36,685 nucleotides of DNA from Burkholderia sp. BCC0322 (GTDB taxonomy: Bacteria > Pseudomonadota > Gammaproteobacteria > Burkholderiales > Burkholderiaceae), in the NCBI RefSeq assembly GCF_902833045.1, contig NZ_CADFDU010000024.1:1-36685 (forward strand), read 5' to 3'. Of this stretch, positions 25,639 to 33,485 are shown in pieces. The translations under genes were made by a program, and so were the position numbers. The notes beneath the pieces were generated by a model that was given only the letters and a program-made list of their open reading frames with translations, searched no databases and was not told the DNA's origin. Numbering within the stretch: position 1 is the stretch's first letter; each line of letters starts with the position of its first letter.

Positions 25639-26932
25639 TATCCGGAATTTCGTGTGTGAAGCGGGTTAAATCTCGGTTTCCGATGCTGAATCGCTCCGGG
25701 TAAAGCAGCGCAAACTGCGCCATCGCGCTCTTCCAATCGTGCCGGGAGCCGGTCCACTTGGCAACGACGTCGCGCAGCGCCAGCCAGATCAGCTTGAGCG
25801 CGGACTCGTCCGACGGGAAGTGGCCGCGCGCCTTGATGATCTTCCGCCGCTGCATGTGCAGCGACTCAATGGCGTTCGTGGTGTAAATGATCTTCCGGAT
25901 ATCCGCCGCAAACACGTAGAACGGAATCACCTGCTCCCAGGTTCACCGCCAGAGTGTGGCGATCGGTGGGTACTTCGCGCCCCACGAGCCGGCGTCGAAC
26001 GCGTCCAGCGCCACGGCAGCCGCCTCGGCCGTTGGTGCCCGATAGACCTCTTTGAGCGCTGCCGCGACCGACTTCCGGTCTTTCCAGCTCGCAAAGTCCA
26101 GCGAGTTGCGGATCAGACGCACGATGCAGGTTTGAACCGTCGTTTCCGGGAACACGGAGTTGATCGCTTCGGGGAAGCCCTTCAGCCCGTCGACCACGAC
26201 GATCAGAATGTCCCGCACGTCACGCAGCTTCAGGTCGTTGACCACCCGCAGCCAGAACTTGGCGCCCTCGGTCTGCTCGATCCAGAGGCCCAGCACGTCA
26301 CGCGTGCCGTCGCGGCGCACGCCCAGCGCCAGGTAGATCGCCTTGTTGCGCACCACGCCTTCGTCGCGGATCTTGACGCGCAAGGCGTCGAAGAACACGA
26401 CCGGGTACATCGGCTCGAGCGGTCGCTGTTGCCACTCGCGCACTTCGTCGATCACCGCGTCAGTGACGGTACTGATGAAGTCCGGCGACACCTCGATGCC
26501 GTACATCTCCAGCAGGAAGCCCTGAATCTCCCGCAAGCTCATGCCGCGCGCGTACATCGCGATGATCTTGTCGTCGAAGCCGGTAAAGCGTCGTTCGCCC
26601 TTGGCAATTAGCACCGGATCGAACGTCCCTTCGCGGTCGCGCGGAATCTCGACCTCGAGCAGATCGTCGTCGGTCGCGATGCGCTTGCGGCTGGTGCCGT
26701 TGCGATGGTTCGTGCCGCCCGCCGGCTTGGCTTCACCCTTCTCGTAGCCGAGGTGGTGGGTCAGTTCGCCGCCCAGGGCGCGCTCGAAGATCGCCTTCTT
26801 GAGCGCCGCGAGTTGCTCGTTGATCGTGGCCCGGTCCAGCGTTCCGGGTACCAGTTGCTTGATGAGTTCCGGGTCCAGGTTCAAGCCCTTGCCCGGTTCT
26901 ACTGTCGCTTCTTCCTTACGTTTGCGTGGCAT
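25639..26932 (-). pseudogene. IS256-family transposase with in-frame nonsense codon
   Basis: A mutator-type DDE transposase in one frame except for a TGA at 25943-25945. Residues 1-329 include CIVRLIRNSLDFASWKDRKS and the first two catalytic aspartates, about D182 (VVFFDALRVK) and D248 (IVVVDGLKGF). After the stop the frame resumes as TWEQVIPFYVFAADIRKIIY and TTNAIESLHMQRR, which carries the catalytic glutamate. The family reads LWRR or LWRN before WEQV, so an Arg codon (CGA) probably became TGA. The protein made from the ATG therefore lacks its third catalytic residue and should be inactive. Downstream the frame runs on through the inverted repeat to a stop at 25484, inside glmS on the other strand. 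Confidence 0.9.
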
Positions 26933-26983
26933 AACGTGGCTCCTTGGCCGTCAGTTTATGCCTCGCACACAAAAGTTCGGATA
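25639..26983 (-). mobile_element. IS256-family insertion sequence
   Basis: The element spans about 1.35 kb. Terminal inverted repeats at 25639-25662 (TATCCGGAATTTCGTGTGTG) and 26960-26983 (reverse complement TATCCGAACTTTTGTGTGCG) match at 19 of 24 positions and enclose one transposase gene on the minus strand. Eight-base flanks (ACGGGTGG on the left, GGCTCTCG on the right) do not match, so no target duplication is visible; this suggests the element's two sides are no longer the original pair. Confidence 0.85.
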
Positions 26984-27168
26984 GGCTCTCGATGGGTATT
27001 TCAACGGCCTGTTACTGCGCGTAGAAATTGACTGAATGACGCCTTTCAGTTCACCGTGACTGCCGGCGCCTCGGCATTGTGGCTTTTCATTTCACCGATC
27101 AAGCCATCTTACCCCTTTCCTTGCACATACATTTCAACGACCCAAATTTATCTTCCAACTCTGATCAC
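26984..27168. other. Intergenic DNA right of the IS
   Basis: Composition drops sharply in GC toward 27100-27200. No gene, promoter or terminator could be supported. The first ~60 bp is GC-richer and may be leftover chromosomal or IS-derived sequence. Confidence 0.4.
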
Positions 27169-27534
27169 TCAAACATATATAAATTCAACCAGATCACTAT
27201 CCGGATTAAAATCCACTCTCATGAAGGCCTTCGCATCATAAAACCAACGATCGATACCGTCATGAACCGGCCACAACCTATCCGGCTTCCCCAATACACG
27301 AATGACCGCGTCTTTCGTGTAACCGATCTTGATTCCACGAACATCACCCGAAAATGGACTCTTTATGCGAACAGAATACACTTTTCCGTTCTCGGAAAAA
27401 GCCGTTACCGCACCGTCAGCCCGTTCAATCGCATTGACCGTTTTCGCCCCGATCTTCCTCGGCTGCGGGGAAGCATTGAGTAGAGATGCTGCGGCAGCCT
27501 CCGCATCACCGGATAGAGGATAGTCCATCTTCAT
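27169..27534 (-). CDS. Small hypothetical protein downstream of the effector/immunity genes
   Basis: A 121-residue soluble protein, not recognised. The central part (GVRGIKIGYTKDAVIRVLGK-like: DVRGIKIGYTKDAVIRVLGK, then PDRLWPVHDGIDRWFYDAKA) resembles small BamE-like or SmpA-like two-layer folds found in several T6SS and toxin-immunity neighbourhoods. It has no signal peptide. GC content is clearly below the chromosomal average, in line with horizontal acquisition. It follows the SUKH gene by 25 bp on the same strand and is presumably part of the VgrG-effector transcript. A second immunity factor or an orphan immunity gene is the simplest idea, unproven. Confidence 0.65.
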   Translation of the reverse strand: MKMDYPLSGDAEAAAASLLNASPQPRKIGAKTVNAIERADGAVTAFSENGKVYSVRIKSPFSGDVRGIKIGYTKDAVIRVLGKPDRLWPVHDGIDRWFYDAKAFMRVDFNPDSDLVEFIYV

Positions 27535-27559
27535 TCCTTAAAAAACACAATCCACCCTA

Positions 27560-28051
27560 TCAAGCTAAATCTTTACTTTTCAATGCATCCAAGAACTGGG
27601 AGAATGAATCAAAGAGCAGCGTTATATTTTTGAAATTGCTTAATGTGGGATCCTCTGCCGGCTCGGCACCCTCATGATTCCAAAAATACACCCTCCCATT
27701 TCGATCAGAATTTCGATCACAATCCAACAGATATAAGTTTCCACCTGGATCATCAGCAATAGGCACGAAGCCAGCCGGAATATATTCATCCAGGTTTTCC
27801 ATCTGCGTAGGAATATGCCGGTTTTTGCTGGAGGCAAGAGTAGAAAAATAAGAAACCAACAATGGGCCCAACGGGGTGTCCTGAAGATAGCCCTCGTTGA
27901 AGCAACCGCCGTTATACCGTTTCAAGAAAACCTTGTAGTCTGCCGGACACATCAAGTCGTGCGATGAAAAAAACGAATCAATCGCATCGTCGGCAGCACC
28001 GTCGTACCGCACTGACGAATGGTTTTGTGTTGAATATGTCAACTCTCTCAT
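27560..28051 (-). CDS. SUKH (SMI1/KNR4) family immunity protein candidate
   Basis: A 163-residue cytoplasmic protein. The SUKH pattern is visible: an N-terminal helix pair with LMCPADYKVFLKRYNGG, then a 'PAGFVPIADDPGGNLYLLDC' core followed by GRVYFWNHEG and the C-terminal FDSFSQFLDALK. SUKH proteins are broad immunity factors that bind and neutralise nuclease toxins, frequently HNH/WHH and other DNases of contact-dependent and T6SS systems. The ATG follows GAAGG and lies 35 bp after the stop of the WHH-nuclease effector, exactly where its immunity gene is expected. AT-rich compared with the flanks. Confidence 0.85.
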   Translation of the reverse strand: MRELTYSTQNHSSVRYDGAADDAIDSFFSSHDLMCPADYKVFLKRYNGGCFNEGYLQDTPLGPLLVSYFSTLASSKNRHIPTQMENLDEYIPAGFVPIADDPGGNLYLLDCDRNSDRNGRVYFWNHEGAEPAEDPTLSNFKNITLLFDSFSQFLDALKSKDLA

Positions 28052-28086
28052 TTGCCTTCACCATCAAATATTCAGTTCTGTGGATC

Positions 28087-29886
28087 CTACCCACCACCGC
28101 CAACAGACACCCCCCCGGCATGAGGAAAGCCACCTTCGGCAACATTGTGAATTGATTGTGGCACCAATTGCATGGTCTTGCCATCTTCCACATGGTGCCA
28201 CGTAAATCCATCGGGCGGATCGCTTCCTGTCAGTCCTATCTTCTCGTTGGCCTTTCTGAAGTCGCTCGTGTGGTTGAACTGCATATCGTCAATCTTGACC
28301 GACTCGGTAGCATGCGGCGAGAAATCGGGAAATCCTTCTTTGTTGTAAGTGACCTGCACGCCATCCTTGCGGATATATGTCACCGATCCATCTTCGTGGG
28401 TGACAATTTTCCCTCCCTTCTTGATCCAGCTATTCCAGTTTGGCGGATACTTCCAGGCTCCTCCCGAAGGCTTGACACGAATCCCATCTCCGGAAATATC
28501 TGCCAGCTTATCGAATTCGCTCTTGGGGACAACGGGAGCTTTGGTACCCGCAGCATCACCCGCCGCCTTCGTACCTGCTGTTGTCGCATCGTCGCCAACG
28601 GCTCCTCGGCCCAATTGCGACTCACCCGCAGTGTCCACCGCTTTTGCGGCGTTCGCAGCGTCTCCCGTTCGACCGGCTGCGCCTGCCGCGTCAGCTGTCT
28701 CCCCCATCTTGCCCGCTGCATTCGTGGCTTCGCCCACTTTTCCGGCCACGTTCGCAGTCTCACCAATCTTACCGGCAACGTTAGCCGCCTCGCCAACCTT
28801 GCCTGCGACATTCCCCACTTCGCCGACTTTGCCAGCAGCACCGACACCGCCGACAAACAACCCACCGATGTCGACTGCGCCGCGCCCAAGCGCCTCGCCG
28901 TAGTTGCCCTGCCCCCACGCCTCCATGTAGGGCTTGGTGATGCCGTCGACGATCGCCCCCGGATGGTCGTAGATCGCCTGCGCCGTCTTTCCGGCAGAGT
29001 CCAGCGTCTGCGAGTACCCGTGGTAGTCGTATAACCCTGTCAGATCAGACAGACCCTCAGCAACCTGCGACACTGGCGATAACTTGGCCGCTCCGACCGC
29101 CAGCCCGCCCAAGCCCTTCGCCATGTCCCACACCGCACCGCCGGCCCCCTTGAAGAACCCGCCAACCTGATGCATGACGCCCTTCTCGGGTGGCGGATTG
29201 GCATCCCCCACGACGTTCCCGCTCGCATCCACTGAACTTCCCGGCGCGGGCGCGGTTACGTAGGTACCGGTACAGTTGCCGGAATTCATCGTGCACGGAT
29301 CGCCATCACGAATAACCGGATGGCCGCCCGCGCGAACCGTCGTGCTTCCCTTCGTCGGCTTGGTCTCTCCTCCCACCGTACCGGAGCCCACCCCATCGGC
29401 TGAGCCCGCCTCGTCTCCCGTGCATGTCGGGACCACACTCTGATCGAGCACGTATGCCGGCTTTCCGTTGAATCGCACACTCGGCACGATTCCCGATGAC
29501 CCGCTCAGATCCGAGATGACCTGATAGGGCACCGGCGGCGTCGAACTGCCCATCGGCGTCTTGCAGACATCAGGCGTGCTACTGACGGCCTTGAAGCTAC
29601 CGTCCTGTCTCGACGCAATCCGATTGCCCGTGGAGAAATGATCGGACGGTTGCGCCTTATCCTGCGGCTTATAGACGCCAGTTTCAAAGCGCCTTTGAAC
29701 TGACTTCCCCGCCTCGTCAAATATATCCCGCAGGTCCGGACGGTCGCTCCACGGATTCGGTGTGTTCCATAGCGCATCCAGATTCTTCACCGCATCACGA
29801 GCCTGCTCGACACTCTGGATGTTGAAGTGCTCACGGAAAACATCGCCTGCGTCGCCGGTAACTGTAATCTCCAACGGTTCAGCCAT
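28087..29886 (-). CDS. T6SS effector: DUF4150/PAAR-like N-terminus with C-terminal WHH nuclease
   Basis: A 599-residue polymorphic toxin. Residues about 70-215 are the PAAR-like DUF4150 module (VCKTPMGSSTPPVPYQVISD, VVPTCTGDEAG, GGHPVIRDGDPCTMNSGNCT) that caps VgrG. A hydrophobic stretch at about 240-350 is followed by five 10-residue tandem repeats of the AGKxGExxNx type (351-400). An Ala/Gly/Thr linker leads to the toxin domain (about 485-590), which ends in TWHHVEDGKTMQLVPQSIHN. W563-H564-H565 plus the LVP and H580 match the WHH subgroup of the HNH/endonuclease VII superfamily, a DNase. The ATG overlaps the DUF2169 stop by 8 bp. A SUKH gene follows directly. Nuclease activity is inferred from the motif. 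Confidence 0.88.
   Translation of the reverse strand: MAEPLEITVTGDAGDVFREHFNIQSVEQARDAVKNLDALWNTPNPWSDRPDLRDIFDEAGKSVQRRFETGVYKPQDKAQPSDHFSTGNRIASRQDGSFKAVSSTPDVCKTPMGSSTPPVPYQVISDLSGSSGIVPSVRFNGKPAYVLDQSVVPTCTGDEAGSADGVGSGTVGGETKPTKGSTTVRAGGHPVIRDGDPCTMNSGNCTGTYVTAPAPGSSVDASGNVVGDANPPPEKGVMHQVGGFFKGAGGAVWDMAKGLGGLAVGAAKLSPVSQVAEGLSDLTGLYDYHGYSQTLDSAGKTAQAIYDHPGAIVDGITKPYMEAWGQGNYGEALGRGAVDIGGLFVGGVGAAGKVGEVGNVAGKVGEAANVAGKIGETANVAGKVGEATNAAGKMGETADAAGAAGRTGDAANAAKAVDTAGESQLGRGAVGDDATTAGTKAAGDAAGTKAPVVPKSEFDKLADISGDGIRVKPSGGAWKYPPNWNSWIKKGGKIVTHEDGSVTYIRKDGVQVTYNKEGFPDFSPHATESVKIDDMQFNHTSDFRKANEKIGLTGSDPPDGFTWHHVEDGKTMQLVPQSIHNVAEGGFPHAGGVSVGGGG
28687..28836 (-). repeat. Five tandem 30-bp units encoding decapeptide repeats
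   Basis: Residues 351-400 of the effector read AGKVGEVGNV, AGKVGEAANV, AGKIGETANV, AGKVGEATNA and AGKMGETADA, exactly five units in phase. The DNA has the same 30-bp periodicity with drift between copies. The array lies between the membrane-like region and the toxin linker. Confidence 0.85.
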
Positions 29887-31222
29887 GTTGCGCTCCCGTC
29901 GATCCGATCGAAGTTGCCGGCGAACCTGCGGCAAGCCGCTCCAGTTCAGCACGGTCGACAAACCTTGCCTCGAAGCGCTGCGTACGCACGGACTTCATCA
30001 GCGTCGCACGCCACACCAACGTCACCACGGGCTTCGCAGCATCCGATACGTCGACGGACAGCGTATCGAGCAGCAGCGGCGCGAACTTGAGCGACTGGTC
30101 GGTGTAGACCCATCCCATCGGTAGATGTCCTGGCAAGGCGATGCGCAGGATCGTATTGCCACGCTCATCGACGATCAATCCGGGCGTGCCGGCGGGAACA
30201 AGATTCGTCAGCACGACCGTCTCGTTACCCTTCAGGTGTGGCACCTGCATCAGCTGATGCGCGCCGTTCCAGTACCTGAACTGAAAATCGTCTGGCAAGC
30301 CCGGATGGCGCTCAGCAAGCCACTGGTCATCATAGGTACCAGCAAGCTCACGTCTCGATCGCCACGCTTTCCCGACGATACCGAAGCCAGCCGGATGCAG
30401 CGACGGATGCGCCTGCCCATTCGAAGATGCGAGCCATGCGTGTATCGAGATGGGTTCACTGCTGGCTTCGATCTGCGGTGCAGCGACTTTTTGCAGCTTC
30501 GTCGCAGTAAGAAACCAACGCTCGGCAAATCCCAGACCGACAGGATTGTCTTCGCACGCCGTATGCGCCACCGGAACCCTGTCTTGATCGGGATGTGCGG
30601 CCTGCTGTTTCTCATCGAGCCGAGATGCCTTCGGCACCCGTTTCGCTGCCGGATCCTGCGCGTCGATCCGACACTGCCCACCCCACGCGTGTTCGTAGCG
30701 AAGGGGCAGCGCGGCGATCGGTTCGGGTAGCGTCAGCCACCAGTCGACGGGACGCACGATGCCGAGCGAGGCAATCTTCACGAGCCGATTCATGCTTCGA
30801 CCAAGCATCGATCGTCGAGCAAAGTACCTTGGGCCAGTCACGGACAGCCTGCGATCCAGCAGGACTTTCGTCGTCGGCACACCCGCGTCGTCGTCGGATC
30901 GCATGGGCGCTGACACAATCCGGACGCCCGCCGCGAAGCGTGGCACCGGTCGCCCCTGCGGGGCGTACGCCGTCCCGTTGATCAGTACATCGCAAAGCGG
31001 CTTATACGGCGCAAGATCGCTTTCCTCGGCCACGCTGGACTGATTCGGCTCGCCGTGGAAGCGGTCCGACGTTGCGAGCGGCTTCTGCTCCTGCGCCAAC
31101 ACCAACGAGCCATTGCGCAGCTCAAAAGTCTGGCGCAATACAACGGTATGGAACGACGCGCCGTCCGGTGCAAACGACTCGAACGCCAATGCCGGGAAAG
31201 GCGTGTGATTGGAGAACTCCAT
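29879..31222 (-). CDS. DUF2169-domain T6SS effector adaptor
   Basis: A 447-residue protein. Typical DUF2169 landmarks: the N-terminus MEFSNHTPFPALAFESFAPD, then LAPYKPLCDVLINGTAYAPQ, WGGQCRIDAQDPAAKR, NPVGLGF and the C-terminal APLLLDTLSVDVSDAAKPVV. DUF2169 proteins act as adaptors or chaperones that load PAAR/DUF4150 effectors on their cognate VgrG; the Agrobacterium Tde2 adaptor is an example. It lies 11 bp after vgrG and overlaps the effector gene by 8 bp, so vgrG, adaptor and effector are made from one transcript. No signal peptide, as expected for a cytosolic chaperone. Confidence 0.88.
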   Translation of the reverse strand: MEFSNHTPFPALAFESFAPDGASFHTVVLRQTFELRNGSLVLAQEQKPLATSDRFHGEPNQSSVAEESDLAPYKPLCDVLINGTAYAPQGRPVPRFAAGVRIVSAPMRSDDDAGVPTTKVLLDRRLSVTGPRYFARRSMLGRSMNRLVKIASLGIVRPVDWWLTLPEPIAALPLRYEHAWGGQCRIDAQDPAAKRVPKASRLDEKQQAAHPDQDRVPVAHTACEDNPVGLGFAERWFLTATKLQKVAAPQIEASSEPISIHAWLASSNGQAHPSLHPAGFGIVGKAWRSRRELAGTYDDQWLAERHPGLPDDFQFRYWNGAHQLMQVPHLKGNETVVLTNLVPAGTPGLIVDERGNTILRIALPGHLPMGWVYTDQSLKFAPLLLDTLSVDVSDAAKPVVTLVWRATLMKSVRTQRFEARFVDRAELERLAAGSPATSIGSTGAQHG

Positions 31223-31233
31223 CGCCGCTCCCG

Positions 31234-33345
31234 TCAGTTGACGTCAACATCCTTGCCGTTGATCTGCACCGGCCCCGAGCCCTCGATTAGCAGTTGCGTG
31301 CCGCGCAGCGTGATGTGTCCGTTGCTCTCCATGATGAGCACCGAGCTACCGGTCTTGAGCTCGATACGGTCGCCGGCTGTTATCGTGTACGTCTTGCCGA
31401 CCATTGTGGTTTTCGACAAACCGACCTCTTCGGCACTCGCGAGGCCGGCGGCCGTGTTGATCGCGCCGGCAACCGTGACCGTATACGCACCGCCGACCGT
31501 CAAGGCTTTTGCGAGCCCAACCGTCTCTGTGGACGTCAATGCGATCAACAGGTTTTCCATCCCTTCAATCGTTTCGTTCCGGTTACCACCGACCGTCAGC
31601 GTTTCGTTATTACCTACGGTTTCCGTCCTATCCACGCCAATGTGAATCGTCTCGTTGTTATCGACTGTTTCGGTCCGGTCGTGCTTCACATGCACCGTTT
31701 CGTCGTGGTCGATATTCTTGGTTCGATCGTTGCCGACCCAGTGCGACTCGTCGTGCTCGACCTCGATGCGCTGATCCTTCTCGGCGTGAATCCAGACCTC
31801 TTCCTGACCCTTCTTATCCTCGAAGCGAATCGCATTGGCCGTATTGACGTTACCGGTCTTCGTCGAACGCGTCAGAATCCCGCTCTGTGTCGCGTTGGCA
31901 GGCAATGCCCACGGCGGCATGTTCTGCGAGTTGTAAACGCGCGACGTCACCAGGGGACGGTCCGGATTTCCGTCCAGGAAACTCACGACCACCTCATCCC
32001 CGATTCGCGGAATCTGAATCATCCCGAAACCGCTGCCTGCCCACGGCTGGCTCACGCGCACCCAGCAGGAGCTGCCTTGGTCGCGTTTGCCGAGACGATC
32101 CCAGTGGAACTGCACCTTCACCCGGCCGAGACTATCCGTATAAATCTCCTCACCTTTCGGACCCACGACGATTGCCGTCTGCGGCCCGACGATCGTCGGA
32201 CGCTCGCCCTCGAACGCCGGACGATACGGAATTTTCTTGCGAATGCAGGTGAAGCTGCATGAGTACGCCGAAGTCGCTTCACCGGGCTCATAGTTGTTCG
32301 TGCCAGTGTGCGAGACGGTCAGCAACAAGAATTGCCGGTCTTCCTGTTTGGTACTGGCGTGATCGTAGTGGTCGTCCAGTTCGAAGTATCGGCACGGCAT
32401 CATCCGCCGACCAGTCGTCACCCCGACGAACGTCTTGCTGTGTGCAGCCAGCGCTTCCGTCCGGAAGCGCGTGAGCTCTTCACCGCGATCGCTGTCGGCA
32501 AAACCATGCTCGCCGAGGTAGTCGTAGATCTCGTAGGACGGTACGTCGCCTTGATTGACGTCCGTTCCACCCGACACGAATCGCCGGGCATGGGGAATCT
32601 TGTAGTCGAAAGTTTTCAGTCCGACCGTGTCCGGTGCAAGCTGACGCTGCGCTTGAAATGACGTGATGACGGCAAGATTGTCCATCGCCTCGCCCTGGTT
32701 GTATTGCAGCGATGGACTGCGCCCGTCGATCGGCTTCGCGGTCACCGAGTTATCGGCAATGATCAGCTTGTGCCCATCCTTCGCGTGCTCGAAGTAATAG
32801 AACAGGCCATCCTCTCGCATCAGTCGCTCGACGAAAGCAAGATCCGTCTCACGGTACTGCGTGCAATAGCTGCGATTCTGCGTTCCCTTCGAGAGCCGGA
32901 ACTCGAACGATGCGAGCTTGCCGTACTCGCGAAACACGCGCGAAAGAATCGCCTCTGTATTCTCTTCCTGAAAGATCCGAATGTCCTGCCGGCGAGAGAG
33001 CATCCAGAGCCACGGCAGGATCGTTGCGCTATACATCGCAAAGCCGCCATCGGTATCCAGATGCGAAAACGCTGCAACGTATCCGTGGAAGTAACGCTCT
33101 TCCGAACTGGCGAGCGCATCGGTCAACTGCAATGTAATTGTCACAGGTTGGCCGATCAACTTCTTCAGCTCGATATTCTTGTCCTGCGACGCGAGTCGGA
33201 CATGCATCTCGAAATTCTGAGATAACCCCTCGGTACAATGGAAATCGACGAGCACGAGATCCGATCGACCTTTCAATGGCGTTTCAATCGTAAACAGGCG
33301 ATTGCTCTGGAGCTGAAAGAAGCTCGCAATTTCGGACATTTGCAT
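31234..33345 (-). CDS. vgrG: Type VI secretion system spike protein VgrG
   Basis: A 703-residue spike. The gp27-like N-terminal half has LVLVDFHCTEGLSQNFEMHV, LKKLIGQPVTITLQL and ETDLAFVERLMREDGLFYYF. The gp5-like OB fold has LGRVKVQFHWDRLGKRDQGS, then WVRVSQPWAGSGFGMIQIPR and IGDEVVVSFLDGNPDRP. A beta-helix repeat region follows (units such as HDRTETVDNNETIHIGVDRT), ending TLRGTQLLIEGSGPVQINGK. No C-terminal effector extension is present, so cargo is carried by the encoded PAAR-like effector. The ATG follows GAGG. It is first in the transcript with DUF2169 adaptor, effector and immunity genes, and divergent from tssF. No structural T6SS cluster is present, so it relies on one elsewhere in the genome. 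Confidence 0.95.
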   Translation of the reverse strand: MQMSEIASFFQLQSNRLFTIETPLKGRSDLVLVDFHCTEGLSQNFEMHVRLASQDKNIELKKLIGQPVTITLQLTDALASSEERYFHGYVAAFSHLDTDGGFAMYSATILPWLWMLSRRQDIRIFQEENTEAILSRVFREYGKLASFEFRLSKGTQNRSYCTQYRETDLAFVERLMREDGLFYYFEHAKDGHKLIIADNSVTAKPIDGRSPSLQYNQGEAMDNLAVITSFQAQRQLAPDTVGLKTFDYKIPHARRFVSGGTDVNQGDVPSYEIYDYLGEHGFADSDRGEELTRFRTEALAAHSKTFVGVTTGRRMMPCRYFELDDHYDHASTKQEDRQFLLLTVSHTGTNNYEPGEATSAYSCSFTCIRKKIPYRPAFEGERPTIVGPQTAIVVGPKGEEIYTDSLGRVKVQFHWDRLGKRDQGSSCWVRVSQPWAGSGFGMIQIPRIGDEVVVSFLDGNPDRPLVTSRVYNSQNMPPWALPANATQSGILTRSTKTGNVNTANAIRFEDKKGQEEVWIHAEKDQRIEVEHDESHWVGNDRTKNIDHDETVHVKHDRTETVDNNETIHIGVDRTETVGNNETLTVGGNRNETIEGMENLLIALTSTETVGLAKALTVGGAYTVTVAGAINTAAGLASAEEVGLSKTTMVGKTYTITAGDRIELKTGSSVLIMESNGHITLRGTQLLIEGSGPVQINGKDVDVN

Positions 33346-33387
33346 ATGTAGCCTCGGAATCTCTCAGCGGAGGGGCAGTTTTTTGTC

Positions 33388-33417
33388 GGCGCGGCCATTT
33401 TAATATGGCTGCGCGCC
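33388..33417. repeat. Hairpin/dyad in the vgrG-tssF divergent region
   Basis: GGCGCG-GCCAT (33388-33398) pairs with ATGGC-tg-CGCGCC (33405-33417) across an AT-rich loop TTTAAT. It lies midway between the two divergent starts. Neither side shows a T-run in the right orientation for a terminator, so it could be a regulator site or simply structure. Confidence 0.4.
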
Positions 33418-33485
33418 ATTTGGACTAGATGTTGGCTCCGTAAAACGGGGACCGATTATCGCGGACTGTTGAATATTTGCAGCGA

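Noticed and set aside
33388-33417. Intrinsic terminator for vgrG or tssF
   Set aside because: The hairpin lies between two divergent starts and the adjacent T-run is on the wrong side for either direction.
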